The position numbers and the translations under genes were made by a program. This document shows positions 9,575-20,253 of a stretch of DNA of 45,685 nucleotides, piece by piece. The notes under the pieces were generated by a model. It was not told where the DNA came from. It did no database searches and saw only the letters and a program-made list of their open reading frames with translations. Position 1 is the first letter of the stretch. The number at the start of each line of letters is the position of its first letter. The stretch is from Methylobacter sp. (GTDB lineage Bacteria; Pseudomonadota; Gammaproteobacteria; Methylococcales; Methylomonadaceae): positions 1 to 45,685 of the forward strand of contig SCPZ01000084.1 of NCBI GenBank assembly GCA_004299305.1, given 5' to 3'.

Positions 9575-10138
9575 TTACTTTTCAGCCAATTTCTTCAGGT
9601 TAATTAATCCTGTTTCCAAAACGGCTTTTACTGCGGTGTTAGCCGCTTCTTCGTTCATTTCTTCAGGTGGATTGTTGTTCATGTAGGCGCGGTAGTAACC
9701 GGCTTTCCAGGAAACTTCGGTATTACCGCCTTTATCGGCTAATTCAATGCTTGCTGCGTAATCGTTTACGGGTAACGCGGGGACTTTCTCTTCGGCGCCG
9801 GCATGAGTGATGGTTTTAGATGAACTCATGTCAGTGATTTTGTAAGCATAAGACATTTTTGCGTCGTCATACTTTTTTAACTCTTCGGTAATCGTAGCAC
9901 CGTCTTTTAAGGTCAAGACACGGATCGCGCCTTTAGTATTGTCACCCTTAACGGTTGTATTAAAAATATCGGGATGCCAGGACATATCGCCGTAGTTTTT
10001 AATAATAGCCCAGACTTTTTCAGCAGGTGCATTGATGGTGATTTTCTCTTCGGCTTTTTGACGAACAGGGCCGTGAGCGCTAACTACTGAGGTAAAAAAG
10101 AGCAGCAAGAGTGAAACAAATAAAGCAATTTTCTTCAT
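9575..10138 (-). CDS. MxaD-like SRPBCC-fold periplasmic protein
   Basis: A 187-residue exported protein: a signal peptide (ending VVSA) precedes a START/SRPBCC ligand-pocket domain starting KITINAPAEKVWAIIKNYGD near residue 33. The pattern NYGDMSWHPDIF and the overall size match the MxaD family, whose founding member in Methylobacterium assists electron transfer from methanol dehydrogenase to cytochrome cL. The ATG at 10138 is preceded by GGAAGG. It is the first gene of a two-gene unit with the YVTN propeller. No methanol dehydrogenase gene lies in the window, so the methanol link is inferred from family and neighbour. Confidence 0.75.
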   Translation of the reverse strand: MKKIALFVSLLLLFFTSVVSAHGPVRQKAEEKITINAPAEKVWAIIKNYGDMSWHPDIFNTTVKGDNTKGAIRVLTLKDGATITEELKKYDDAKMSYAYKITDMSSSKTITHAGAEEKVPALPVNDYAASIELADKGGNTEVSWKAGYYRAYMNNNPPEEMNEEAANTAVKAVLETGLINLKKLAEK

Positions 10139-10359
10139 ATTAACTTACCTTCCGGGAACATAAAAACTAAAACGCGCATTATATGACAACCAAGCGCCGC
10201 AAGCATCAGCTTAGCGCGTTAAAATACAATATTAGGGAACAATTCGGGAAAACTTCAATGGTCGGTTTTATTATAGCGCTGGTGATTTTTGCTCTTACTG
10301 ACAGCGATGAACGCAGTGCTTATTTAATAAAACTAAAAATATAGGCGGGAACTTTAGAC

Positions 10360-10390
10360 TTCCCCGTAGCCATTGCAAGACTACGGGGAA
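10360..10390 (-). terminator. Hairpin after the OmpA-like lipoprotein gene
   Basis: A perfect 10-base-pair stem (TTCCCCGTAG with CTACGGGGAA, loop of 11 bases) lies just beyond the stop of the minus-strand gene ending at 10403. There is no clear T-run after it, so it may stabilise or weakly terminate the transcript. Confidence 0.5.
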
Positions 10391-10402
10391 CTGTGATGAC
10401 GG

Positions 10403-11107
10403 TTATTTCAAATCCGGACAATCGATATAATTAGGATGTACGGTAACCATCGATACTACGCGATGGTCCTGATTACGCGTATTATCAGGCCCTTGAGCTT
10501 CGCCTAAAGATTTTACATGTAATTGATCCATCTTGGCGCCATGCTTGACTAGCATATTGGTGACAAAAGCCGCCCGTCTTTCCGATAGATTTTGGTTGCT
10601 TGATGAGCTGCCGACCGTATCGGTATAAGCATTTACATCGGCGGTAATCTCGGGATGCGCTTCCAGGTATGCGCCCAGGATAGCAATTTCATGTTGTTCA
10701 TATTTATAAGGCGTCGCACTGCCATCGGCGAAAAATACGGCGCTATGTTGGGCTGAAACCGCCCCATCCTGAACATGGTTTTGACTGTGAACCTGCGTTA
10801 ACCACTGGCACATTTCCTTTTCCGACTCAAGCCTGTGCTGCGCAGCTGCCTGAGCGGCATCCAGGGCGGTTTGCCTATCATCAATATTCCAGTAATGATC
10901 GTTTTTCCAATGCGTTAAAGATTTATTGGCTTCTTCCAATTTTTTCTCTGCCGCTTCCTCATGCATAATAGCTTGGCGATAATGACCGGCATTTGCAGCG
11001 TCAATTCCAGAACTTAATCCGGGAACATCTTTCTGTGGCGGCGCACTACAGGCGGCAAGCGTGGCAACTAATACGGCAAATGGCACATAAATATGTTGTT
11101 TGTTCAT
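10403..11107 (-). CDS. OmpA-like domain lipoprotein
   Basis: This outer-membrane-associated lipoprotein has a lipobox (ATLAAC) after a short signal, so the mature N-terminus is a lipidated cysteine. Residues ~25-100 are alanine-rich and probably helical. The C-terminal ~110 residues form an OmpA/MotB-like peptidoglycan-binding domain, with AYTDTVGSSSSNQNLSERRA as its core motif and GEAQG and DHRVV further on. The frame opens at TTG 11125, but the ATG at 11107 follows AAGGAT by seven bases and is the better start. It is likely a cell-envelope tether; it lies downstream of the TIGR04073-like gene on the same strand. Confidence 0.85.
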   Translation of the reverse strand: MNKQHIYVPFAVLVATLAACSAPPQKDVPGLSSGIDAANAGHYRQAIMHEEAAEKKLEEANKSLTHWKNDHYWNIDDRQTALDAAQAAAQHRLESEKEMCQWLTQVHSQNHVQDGAVSAQHSAVFFADGSATPYKYEQHEIAILGAYLEAHPEITADVNAYTDTVGSSSSNQNLSERRAAFVTNMLVKHGAKMDQLHVKSLGEAQGPDNTRNQDHRVVSMVTVHPNYIDCPDLK

Positions 11108-11182
11108 AACTTTATCCTTTTTCAATCCTAATCAACCGCCGCTTTCCGGCGAATGAAACAATGATTATTTAATGGGAGAAGA

Positions 11183-11590
11183 CTATTCGCCGTCGTCTAA
11201 CGGCCCATAAGTAGTCCAGTATCCTGGAATATGCTGACCGAAATAACGGCTATCCTCGCTAAAACGATCCCACACATAAGGCGGCGTGATAAAGTCACTC
11301 GTAGGAATAGGAGAGGTAATCAACTCTACAGCGCCCACAGTCGTACGACTGACTGTTTCGATGACTCCGCGTAACAACCCCCAGGTCACTCCGACAAAAG
11401 CATTTTGTTCGTGACTGATGTTGATAATATTTTTCGGTATCTCAATGAAGCCGGTCGCTGTGTTAGCTAATCCTTGGCCGAATTTGGAGCCTACACCGGA
11501 CAAATAACCATGCTCATCCGCGCAAGCCGCCCCTGTTGACAATAATGCGCTGCAAAGTACGCAGGCAGTAAAGAGGTTTTTCTTTTTCAT
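11183..11590 (-). CDS. Exported TIGR04073-like (exosortase-associated) protein
   Basis: This is a small exported protein (135 residues from the ATG at 11590). A signal peptide ends near ACA before DEHGYLSG. The mature part contains FGQGLANTATGFIEIPKNI, a glycine-rich hydrophobic stretch (GVTWGLLRGVIETVSRTTVG) and VELITSPIPTSDFITPPY. This layout matches what I remember of the TIGR04073 family, found in genomes with exosortase/PEP-CTERM systems; its molecular role is unknown. GAGGA nine bases upstream supports 11590 over the ATG at 11605. No exosortase or PEP-CTERM gene is in the window. Confidence 0.6.
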   Translation of the reverse strand: MKKKNLFTACVLCSALLSTGAACADEHGYLSGVGSKFGQGLANTATGFIEIPKNIINISHEQNAFVGVTWGLLRGVIETVSRTTVGAVELITSPIPTSDFITPPYVWDRFSEDSRYFGQHIPGYWTTYGPLDDGE

Positions 11591-11840
11591 TCGTTCGTTC
11601 CTCATTAAATGTTTAATCTGCCGGGTCTTTTATAATTCGATCAATTCGATTATAAACTTGCCCCCAAAAGCCTAACCAAGGGAATCACAAAACTTAAAAC
11701 TCCCTTAAGACAACCGTAACTTAACATTGATGTATTGTCAAACATCTACCGCTCAAATCGATATACAAACAGGGTAACCGACGAACAAAAATCCTGCGCC
11801 ATTTTGGGTATATTTATTCTTGGCAATCACCTTAGCACGC

Positions 11841-13007
11841 CTATGCCAAGGATTTATTTTCAATAATAGCCAGCCTATCCGACTCAATCCCGAGCAATAG
11901 CTCCCCTTTTAACAAGCCTACCAATTCCCTGCCGGCCATTTTAAAACGCCAGCCGTGCAACAAAGAACACTCTTCATCGTCATTAAACAACAACACTTCC
12001 AAGTCTTTACGTGTTGCAAGAATAATTGGGTTTAACGAGTTTTCTTCAGCGCGTATCCTGACCAATGCCGTCAAAATATCCAGTATCGCTTCCTGCTGCT
12101 GAGTTTTTTTCGCGGGTCGGCCTTTTTCATTCAAGGGTATAGGCGTGCGAGTCTTGGCGACCGTAATTAATTGGCAAAGTTCTGCGCCATAACGATTAAC
12201 CACGCGCTCATTAATGCCGCGAATATTGCCTAATTCACTGACTGTTTCCGGTTGCAACTTAGCTACATCGAACAGCATCTCATCACGCAACAGCCAACTC
12301 TTGGGACGATCTTCTGACTGGGCGGTTTTTTCCCGCCATTCAGCCAAGGTTTGAACAATTGATAATTGCCTACCGGTCAACTTATTTTTACCTTTTATTT
12401 TCAACCAGGCTTTATCGGGCTTTACCTCATAAAGATCCAGATTTGCCAGTTCTGCAAAATCACGTTCCAGCCAATCAGCCCGTCCCAGCTCGGCTAATTT
12501 CTGCAACATCATTTGATAAATCTTGCATAAATAAATCACATCATCCGCAGCATATTGAATCTCTGCATCTATCAAAGGTCGCTTGCTCCAATCCGCACGG
12601 GTGTGCGCCTTGTTTAAATTGACATTTAACAGACTGGATACCAGCATCGCATAGCCAGGATTCTCCTGAAAACCCAGTAAGGGCGCAGCAATTTGAGTAT
12701 CAAACAATGGCTCGGGTATTTTTCCCGTTAACTGATAAAAGATTTCCAAATCCTGCCGACAGGAATGAAATACTTTTATGATGGATGGGCTATATAAAAC
12801 ATCAAAAAGCATGTCCAACGAAGGCAATGCGATGGGATCAACACAAGCCACCCATTCCGGCGTCGCCAGCTGTAGCAGGCAAAACTTCGGGTAATAGGTC
12901 TTTTCCCGTAAAAACTCCGTATCAAGCGCCAGCCAAGGTTCTTTTTTTATCTGTTCGCACAGCTTAGCCAGCTGATCAGGCGTATTTATATATTGTATTT
13001 TTGTCAT
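11841..13007 (-). CDS. rnd: Ribonuclease D
   Basis: RNase D is a 3'-to-5' exoribonuclease that trims tRNA and other stable RNA 3' ends. The N-terminal DEDDy exonuclease domain is intact: ALDTEFLRE (motif I, D and E), VFHSCRQDLE (motif II, D) and IQYAADDVIYL (motif III, Y and D). An HRDC-type helical domain follows around residue 210, and a second HRDC-like segment lies near 310. Length is 388 residues from ATG 13007, close to the usual ~375. The TTG at 13019 also lies in frame but is less likely. It stands alone on the minus strand. Confidence 0.93.
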   Translation of the reverse strand: MTKIQYINTPDQLAKLCEQIKKEPWLALDTEFLREKTYYPKFCLLQLATPEWVACVDPIALPSLDMLFDVLYSPSIIKVFHSCRQDLEIFYQLTGKIPEPLFDTQIAAPLLGFQENPGYAMLVSSLLNVNLNKAHTRADWSKRPLIDAEIQYAADDVIYLCKIYQMMLQKLAELGRADWLERDFAELANLDLYEVKPDKAWLKIKGKNKLTGRQLSIVQTLAEWREKTAQSEDRPKSWLLRDEMLFDVAKLQPETVSELGNIRGINERVVNRYGAELCQLITVAKTRTPIPLNEKGRPAKKTQQQEAILDILTALVRIRAEENSLNPIILATRKDLEVLLFNDDEECSLLHGWRFKMAGRELVGLLKGELLLGIESDRLAIIENKSLA

Positions 13008-13019
13008 AGTGTTAAACAA

Positions 13020-13306
13020 GCTGTCGTTGAATTAACGGTAAAAATCATGCGTTTCCGCCGTTAATAGTGATATTCCATTTTAATGATAAAATTTGCTTTT
13101 TGTCTTAGGCGAATAGTTTGCTTTTATTCCCGGCCATGGCCCGATGTCCACTTTTGGCAACATCTGCATGGATGCCGGAGATACGACTCCAAAGATGGAG
13201 GAGGTAGAGCACCAAAATAGGCGCTTTAGGCGACGAGCAGTTGCCGAGGAAATGCGTACCCCCTACGTCGGTAACGTTTAATCTTCCTTACATCTGTTCG
13301 GTCAAA
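13020..13306. other. Intergenic region with dispersed repeat
   Basis: This 287-base gap upstream of rnd holds a repeat cluster. A copy of the short CGCCTAAAGCGCCTA motif lies at 13204-13233 in reverse orientation. Around 13140 and 13190 there are further repeat-like palindromic fragments (CACTTTTGGCAACATC; GACTCCAAAGATGGAGG). No gene is apparent. The rnd promoter should lie at the left end. Confidence 0.5.
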
Positions 13307-13786
13307 TCATCCGTCACTCTCGTGACCGGAGCCGCCATTGTCAGACGGGGAAGTACGCGGCCTTCCTCGTCGACGATAATTGTTGCCACGTTTTTTATTA
13401 CGCGCTTTTACCCGTTTTATATCCAGTTTATGTTGCTTAATTTCTACCGATTTTAAATGCAGGAATATGTCCTGCGGCATCTCATCGGGCAATTCAACCA
13501 GCGTATAGTCGCCTTGAATATTAATAATATTAATATTATTTTTATCGACTCCAGCTTCTTCAATCAATACTTTTTTAAGCTCTTCCGAAGTAACCTGATG
13601 TTTACAGCCCACGTCCAGGCGATAGCGAACCATTTTAATACTCGGCTGGATAACTGAGCTCGCCCCCCCCAACTTCGCATCCATGCAGTCATCGGCAACC
13701 GCTACTGCCTCGCCTACAGGACGTAGGCGAGGGGCGTGAACAGGAGCGGAAGCTTCGCCTAAAGCGCCTACTTTATTAGTATTCAT
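13307..13786 (-). CDS. Stand-alone DbpA-type RNA-binding domain protein
   Basis: Residues ~52-135 (MVRYRLDVGCKHQVTSEELK onward) resemble the RRM-like DbpA domain found at the C-terminus of some DEAD-box helicases, including the INIINIQGDYTLVELPDEMP stretch. A strongly basic tail follows (KRVKARNKKR, YRRRGRPR), as expected of an RNA-binding protein. No helicase domain is attached. The first ~50 residues are read from repeat DNA (13640-13786, including the CGCCTAAAGCGCC motif) and are probably not ancestral. The real start may be the ATG at 13633 or a codon slightly upstream. It lies 58 bases downstream of surA on the same strand. Confidence 0.6.
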   Translation of the reverse strand: MNTNKVGALGEASAPVHAPRLRPVGEAVAVADDCMDAKLGGASSVIQPSIKMVRYRLDVGCKHQVTSEELKKVLIEEAGVDKNNINIINIQGDYTLVELPDEMPQDIFLHLKSVEIKQHKLDIKRVKARNKKRGNNYRRRGRPRTSPSDNGGSGHESDG

Positions 13787-13844
13787 CCCGATTTTGACCT
13801 GCTAGCCGCACAGTTCGACTGAGTTCGCCGCGAGCTGCACTGTT

Positions 13845-15149
13845 TCAAAGTCTATCCTGGTAAATTTCCACAAAAGCTTCATCGCGCAATCTACGCACCC
13901 AAAGCTCTGTTTCTTCTTCAATTTTCCGCTTACGAATGGCGTCCCTAACCAGGTTCTTCTTAAACTCACTGCTATCATCCTTATTTTCCCGGCCTAAAAC
14001 CTGAATAATGTGCCAACCGAACTGGGTCTGGACCGGCTCGCTGATTTCGTTAATCCCGAGTTTTGCCATGGCTTCTTCAAACGGCTTAACCAAATCACCA
14101 GGTCCTACCCAGTCAAGTGAACCGCCTTTTAATGCCGAACCTTTATCATCTGAATGCGCCCGTGCTAATGCAGCAAAATCATCGCCATCGGCAATACGAA
14201 CTTTTAATGCCAACAAACGTTTCCTTGCCTCGGCATCATCAACCAACTCATTGGTTTTAATTAGAATATGACGAACCTTGGTTTTGATAATCATATGATT
14301 ATCCGTACCTTTCAGCTCCAACATTTTAATAATATGAAAACCGCTCGGACTGCGTATAGGCTCGGATACGTCACCCTGCCTCATTTGATTGATTTCATTA
14401 GCAAACAAAGTAGGCACTTCACTTTGGGTTCGCCAACCCAAGTCACCGCCCTTTAGCGCATTGGCATCATCCGAATCACTTATCGCTGTTTGGCTAAAAT
14501 CTTGCCCTGTGCGCAGTTTTTTGACTAAATCATCGGCTTTGCTCATCGCTTTTTGTATTTCTGTCGATGATGCGCCTTCTTTAACGGCAACCAATATATG
14601 GCCTAGATGGTACTGCGTGGACTCTTCGCCGATTTTATCCTGGGTTTCCATATAGTGCTCAACCTCCCGGTCGGTCACCTTAATACGCCCGCCTATCTCT
14701 CTGCCGCGTAATTGATTAATAATGATTTCATTACGCATATTATCCAAAAAGCTTTGATAGCTAATGCCCTGCCCTTCCAGCTCGGCCCTGAATTGATCCA
14801 CGTCCATATTATTTCTTCGGGCTATATCGGCAGCCGAACTATTGAGCATTTCTTCGCTGACGGTAATACCGGCTTTTTCCGCTAATTGTCGCTGGAGCTT
14901 ATCAACAATCATTTTTTCCAATACTTGTTTACGCAGTACGGAAGCGGGCGGCAGAGCGGCGTTACTTTGTTGTATTCTTTGCTCAATGACCGCCACTTCT
15001 TTTTGTAATTCCCGCTCAAGGATAACGTCATCTTCAACTACAGCGATAATGGTATCAAGCACTTCAGCGCGCACTAAAAAGCTGCCGAACAATAAATTAC
15101 ACAGCAACGCTACGACAAAAGCTCTTTTGATATTTTCTTGTTTGATCAT
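13845..15149 (-). CDS. surA: Periplasmic chaperone / peptidyl-prolyl isomerase SurA
   Basis: SurA escorts unfolded outer-membrane proteins across the periplasm. A signal peptide (residues ~1-28, ending VRA) is followed by the N-terminal chaperone module (LDTIIAVVEDDVILERELQ). Two parvulin domains come next, starting near residue 180 (YHLGHILVAVKEG) and 290 (KVRHILIKTNEL), each with a GGDLGW or GGSLDW motif. The C-terminal helix closes the chaperone core. Length (434) is normal. Its ATG overlaps the lptD stop by four bases (ATGA), so it is translationally coupled to the gene for its best-known client. Confidence 0.95.
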   Translation of the reverse strand: MIKQENIKRAFVVALLCNLLFGSFLVRAEVLDTIIAVVEDDVILERELQKEVAVIEQRIQQSNAALPPASVLRKQVLEKMIVDKLQRQLAEKAGITVSEEMLNSSAADIARRNNMDVDQFRAELEGQGISYQSFLDNMRNEIIINQLRGREIGGRIKVTDREVEHYMETQDKIGEESTQYHLGHILVAVKEGASSTEIQKAMSKADDLVKKLRTGQDFSQTAISDSDDANALKGGDLGWRTQSEVPTLFANEINQMRQGDVSEPIRSPSGFHIIKMLELKGTDNHMIIKTKVRHILIKTNELVDDAEARKRLLALKVRIADGDDFAALARAHSDDKGSALKGGSLDWVGPGDLVKPFEEAMAKLGINEISEPVQTQFGWHIIQVLGRENKDDSSEFKKNLVRDAIRKRKIEEETELWVRRLRDEAFVEIYQDRL

Positions 15150-18127
15150 TTCTGAGATTTCCGATAACCATAAATTTGCTGTTCGAAAAATTCGTCCAGC
15201 TTTTCCCCAACACCGGTCAATCCTTTAAGTTCTACCTGAAAAAACACGCCTGTCTGGCTAACACCTGTCGCATCGACATCAAGAAGGCTTTGAACATTCG
15301 GACCTTGGAGATTTGGATTTAAATTAAGGTTGATGTTATTAATCCAGCGCCGTCCGATAACACGGAACCGCCAACAACAATTTTCTTTTTCCAAGCCAAA
15401 AAAGCTTTCCTGAGTTGAATTATTCAGTAATGAATAGGTCCATTTTCCAACCGCCGACCAGTCGTTATAAACCGGCCAGTGAAAGGAAGCATCGCTTTGA
15501 ATAATGTCATAAGGCCTAGTCCCCAGCGCCGTTGGAATAAGGGTATTTTGTCTATACCGATAGCCCAGGTTAACAATTTCACCGGGCTGATTAATAAAAT
15601 GCAGCATGGCTTTATGCCTGACAATATCGTTTAAATGCGGATCCCATTGCAGCCCCGAGCTCAGCGAAATATGCTCCGTCAATTCAGCATTCAGCTCAGT
15701 CACCAGCGGCGAAAATTGATTGGTTTCTATAGGGTAGCCCGGCAAAGTAACTTCTCTATTTTTAAAATAGGCAATCTCACCGACACCGAGTTTTAGTTTT
15801 TCCCTACCGGACTTTGCATCAACCAGACGCGTTGTTAAGGCTGCCGTTAGCTGATTGGCATCCTGTAACCTGTCGGTGCCGCTAAAACGATTTTCCAAAA
15901 ACATACTATTAAACGAAAAATCGTACAGCGCCGTATCAAATATCGGAATATTGCTCTGATCTGACTTAGGAATATATAAATAAAACAATCGCGGTTCAAG
16001 CGTATGCAGATAGGATCTATTGGAAAAATCCACTGACTTTTCCATATATAAGCCGCTATCCGTGGAAAAAACCGGCAAGGTTCTTGATGGATTATCCGAG
16101 CTTAATAGAACACCGCCTTTTGGATTGCTTAGCAAATACTGGGTATGCTGCAAGGAAATCTTGGGCGTTAAAAAAGCGCTGGTCGTTTGCAACGGCAAAC
16201 TGACCGACGGTTTCACACTGGTTCGTTGTCCGTTCACGACTGAATCATGCTGGAAATACACATACTCGGCATCCATCACCGTATTCAACGGCATAAAATT
16301 GAATGCGTGGTTCAAATTCAGGTTAACTTGCGGCAACCTGCGATACGGCAAGCTCGCATCCGTTATCGCCTTATCGATCGATTGATAATTGTCAACATGG
16401 CCGTTTAAAGAAACCCCTTCATTTGCATAGCCGAGATTAGCCTGACTTAACAGGTAACTACTGTAAGTGGAAACGCTAAGCGCATTGCCCAAATCAGATA
16501 AATAGTCTTTATCCGACACATAGTTCAAATCCATATTCGAACTGATATGGGACGTAAATTGAGTGGTATTTTTAATCGCCGCCAAATACCTAGCCTTATT
16601 GCGAAGAGCATCATGAGGCAAAAATTCCAAGTCTGCTGTCCCCTTGGTCATCTCGGTCAAATAACGAAAATCCCCGCCCAGTACTATATCCCTTTTTGAG
16701 AGATAGCGCGGTCGTAGAGTGGCATCATAATTGGGGGCTATATTCCAATAATAAGGCGTGGACAGGCTAAAGCCGGCCCGCTGCGTATTGCCGAACGAAG
16801 GCGCCAGAAAACCGGAAAGCCGCCTGTTATCGATTGGAAAAGAAAGATAAGGCGAATAAAACACCGGCGCGCCTTTAAACTCAAGCCAGGCATTTTTAGC
16901 TGCACCTTGCCCGGTAGATTTATTCAATTTCAGCTCGGAGGCATGTACAACCCAATCCTGGTTGCCGGGACGGCAGCTGGTATAGGCGACGCCTTTATAT
17001 CGGGACAGGGTATTGCTTTCCCGATAAATTGCGTTGGCGCGTCCCCTGAGCGGTGTAGCCGGGGAAATAAACAAGGCCTCCCGAAGCCGTGCCCGGTCAG
17101 AAGCCAAGTTAAGGGATGCCGACTCACTGTGCAACGCCAATTCATCTTCGCTGTAATAAACACTGCCCTGTAAATCCAAGGTCTCCGAAACAGTGTCATA
17201 ACTTGCTTTATTAGAGACCGAGCGCTGATCCGCACGGGTCATTTCAACATTACCGGTATAGCTGTAGATTTCATTATCGAATATTTCAGCATAATCGGAA
17301 TTAATATCCAGCGGCGATGTCGCTCTCAAATCCTTTTCAGACGCGAAGCTGGGCTTTGCAACGCCGGGCGCCAAGCAACTTTGCCAAGGATCATATTTCA
17401 GTTGCGATTTAAGATTGTTAAAGGTTTGCTCTTCATTACGATCAAACGCCGGGGTGAGCAAACTTACGCCGGATTCAGGCGTTTCAGTAATCCTGGCCTG
17501 TCCCTTAGGATCGGCGCCGACCAACTTGCAATCCCAATTGTTATCCGCCGCCTTGGCATCGCAGGTCCAGCCTGGACGATTGGCTTCAGTTTGAAGCGCT
17601 TTTTTATCGTTAGGAATGGCGTGCCCGCAAGACGGCCCGGAGCAGTCGCTAGCTGAATTGGAATCGGAGACCGGCTGGTCGGCTTGCTTAGACTCTACGC
17701 TAACTTGCCGGGGGGCTTCATCGGTTTTGGTGCTGATTGGGGGCTTGGGAGCGTCGAGCCCCAGCTCGGTATTTTCAGCGGGACCGGGTTGAGACTCCAC
17801 TACAGACGGCTGAACATGTTCATCACCGGCTGTCCCTGCCCGCGCCCCTTCGGACGCTTTGCCTGCCAATCCGCTCCCGGCGGATTGCTCAACAGCCTCA
17901 ACGGGCGCCGACTGCACATCTTTTACAGGGGACTCCTGGGCATTAGCGGAAGGCTCAGGACTGGCAGGAATATCTACCGCACCGGTTTTATCCTGCGCTT
18001 TTTTTTCACCTACACAAACCCACTCTTTGCTATCTTTGCTTTGCGCACAATTCCAGAGTGCTTCATCGGCAATGCCGACAGATGCATAAATGAAAGGTAA
18101 AAAAATGAGTAATAAACGGCAGCGCAT
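15146..18127 (-). CDS. lptD: LPS-assembly outer-membrane protein LptD
   Basis: LptD forms the outer-membrane barrel that inserts lipopolysaccharide into the outer leaflet. A signal peptide (ending GIADEA) is followed by an unusually long extension, then an OstA-like domain (NSDYAEIFDNEIYSYTGNVE near residue 275) and the large C-terminal barrel. The paired cysteines of the family's rearranging disulfides appear as ENCCWRFRVIGRRW near residue 915. At ~993 residues it is longer than the ~780 of E. coli. The excess is a Pro/Ala/Ser/Gln-rich stretch (~residues 45-215) framed by two WxC...WxC motifs. The frame begins at TTG 18139; ATG 18127 is preferred. Order lptD-surA is the common gammaproteobacterial arrangement. 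Confidence 0.94.
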   Translation of the reverse strand: MRCRLLLIFLPFIYASVGIADEALWNCAQSKDSKEWVCVGEKKAQDKTGAVDIPASPEPSANAQESPVKDVQSAPVEAVEQSAGSGLAGKASEGARAGTAGDEHVQPSVVESQPGPAENTELGLDAPKPPISTKTDEAPRQVSVESKQADQPVSDSNSASDCSGPSCGHAIPNDKKALQTEANRPGWTCDAKAADNNWDCKLVGADPKGQARITETPESGVSLLTPAFDRNEEQTFNNLKSQLKYDPWQSCLAPGVAKPSFASEKDLRATSPLDINSDYAEIFDNEIYSYTGNVEMTRADQRSVSNKASYDTVSETLDLQGSVYYSEDELALHSESASLNLASDRARLREALFISPATPLRGRANAIYRESNTLSRYKGVAYTSCRPGNQDWVVHASELKLNKSTGQGAAKNAWLEFKGAPVFYSPYLSFPIDNRRLSGFLAPSFGNTQRAGFSLSTPYYWNIAPNYDATLRPRYLSKRDIVLGGDFRYLTEMTKGTADLEFLPHDALRNKARYLAAIKNTTQFTSHISSNMDLNYVSDKDYLSDLGNALSVSTYSSYLLSQANLGYANEGVSLNGHVDNYQSIDKAITDASLPYRRLPQVNLNLNHAFNFMPLNTVMDAEYVYFQHDSVVNGQRTSVKPSVSLPLQTTSAFLTPKISLQHTQYLLSNPKGGVLLSSDNPSRTLPVFSTDSGLYMEKSVDFSNRSYLHTLEPRLFYLYIPKSDQSNIPIFDTALYDFSFNSMFLENRFSGTDRLQDANQLTAALTTRLVDAKSGREKLKLGVGEIAYFKNREVTLPGYPIETNQFSPLVTELNAELTEHISLSSGLQWDPHLNDIVRHKAMLHFINQPGEIVNLGYRYRQNTLIPTALGTRPYDIIQSDASFHWPVYNDWSAVGKWTYSLLNNSTQESFFGLEKENCCWRFRVIGRRWINNINLNLNPNLQGPNVQSLLDVDATGVSQTGVFFQVELKGLTGVGEKLDEFFEQQIYGYRKSQK

Positions 18128-18233
18128 AGGTAATATCAAGTTTAGTAGCGTAGTGAATCATAAATCGAATAAAATGCCGGATGTTAATTTTACCTCACTA
18201 CATCGATATTATACTAATCTATCCTAAAACATC

Positions 18234-20002
<1,769 letters not shown>

Positions 20003-20007
20003 AGATC

Positions 20008-20217
20008 ATGACTGAGCATGTTTACAAAAAAATAGAACTAACCGGTTCATCAACCGTCGGCATACAAGAAGCCATCGAAAACGCGATCAGCAAGGCATCG
20101 AAAACCATCCACGATATGCGCTGGTTTGAAGTTATCGAAACCCGTGGCCATATAGAGAACGGCAAAATCGCACACTGGCAAGTCACCATTAAAATCGGCT
20201 TTACTCTAGCAGAATAA
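20008..20217 (+). CDS. Dodecin (flavin-binding dodecameric protein)
   Basis: Dodecin is a small flavin-sequestering protein that assembles as a 12-mer. At 69 residues it has the family length. The segments [15 protein letters not shown] and [13 protein letters not shown] match the dodecin pattern, with the tryptophan that stacks on the flavin ring and the E-x-R-G stretch. The frame extends upstream to 19927, but ATG 20008 is preceded by AAAGG eight bases upstream and gives the standard N-terminus. It starts five bases after murU, so it is probably co-transcribed. Confidence 0.92.
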   Translation: MTEHVYKKIELTGSSTVGIQEAIENAISKASKTIHDMRWFEVIETRGHIENGKIAHWQVTIKIGFTLAE

Positions 20218-20253
20218 AGATACTTTCATTCAACAAACTATGCGCAATCAAAT

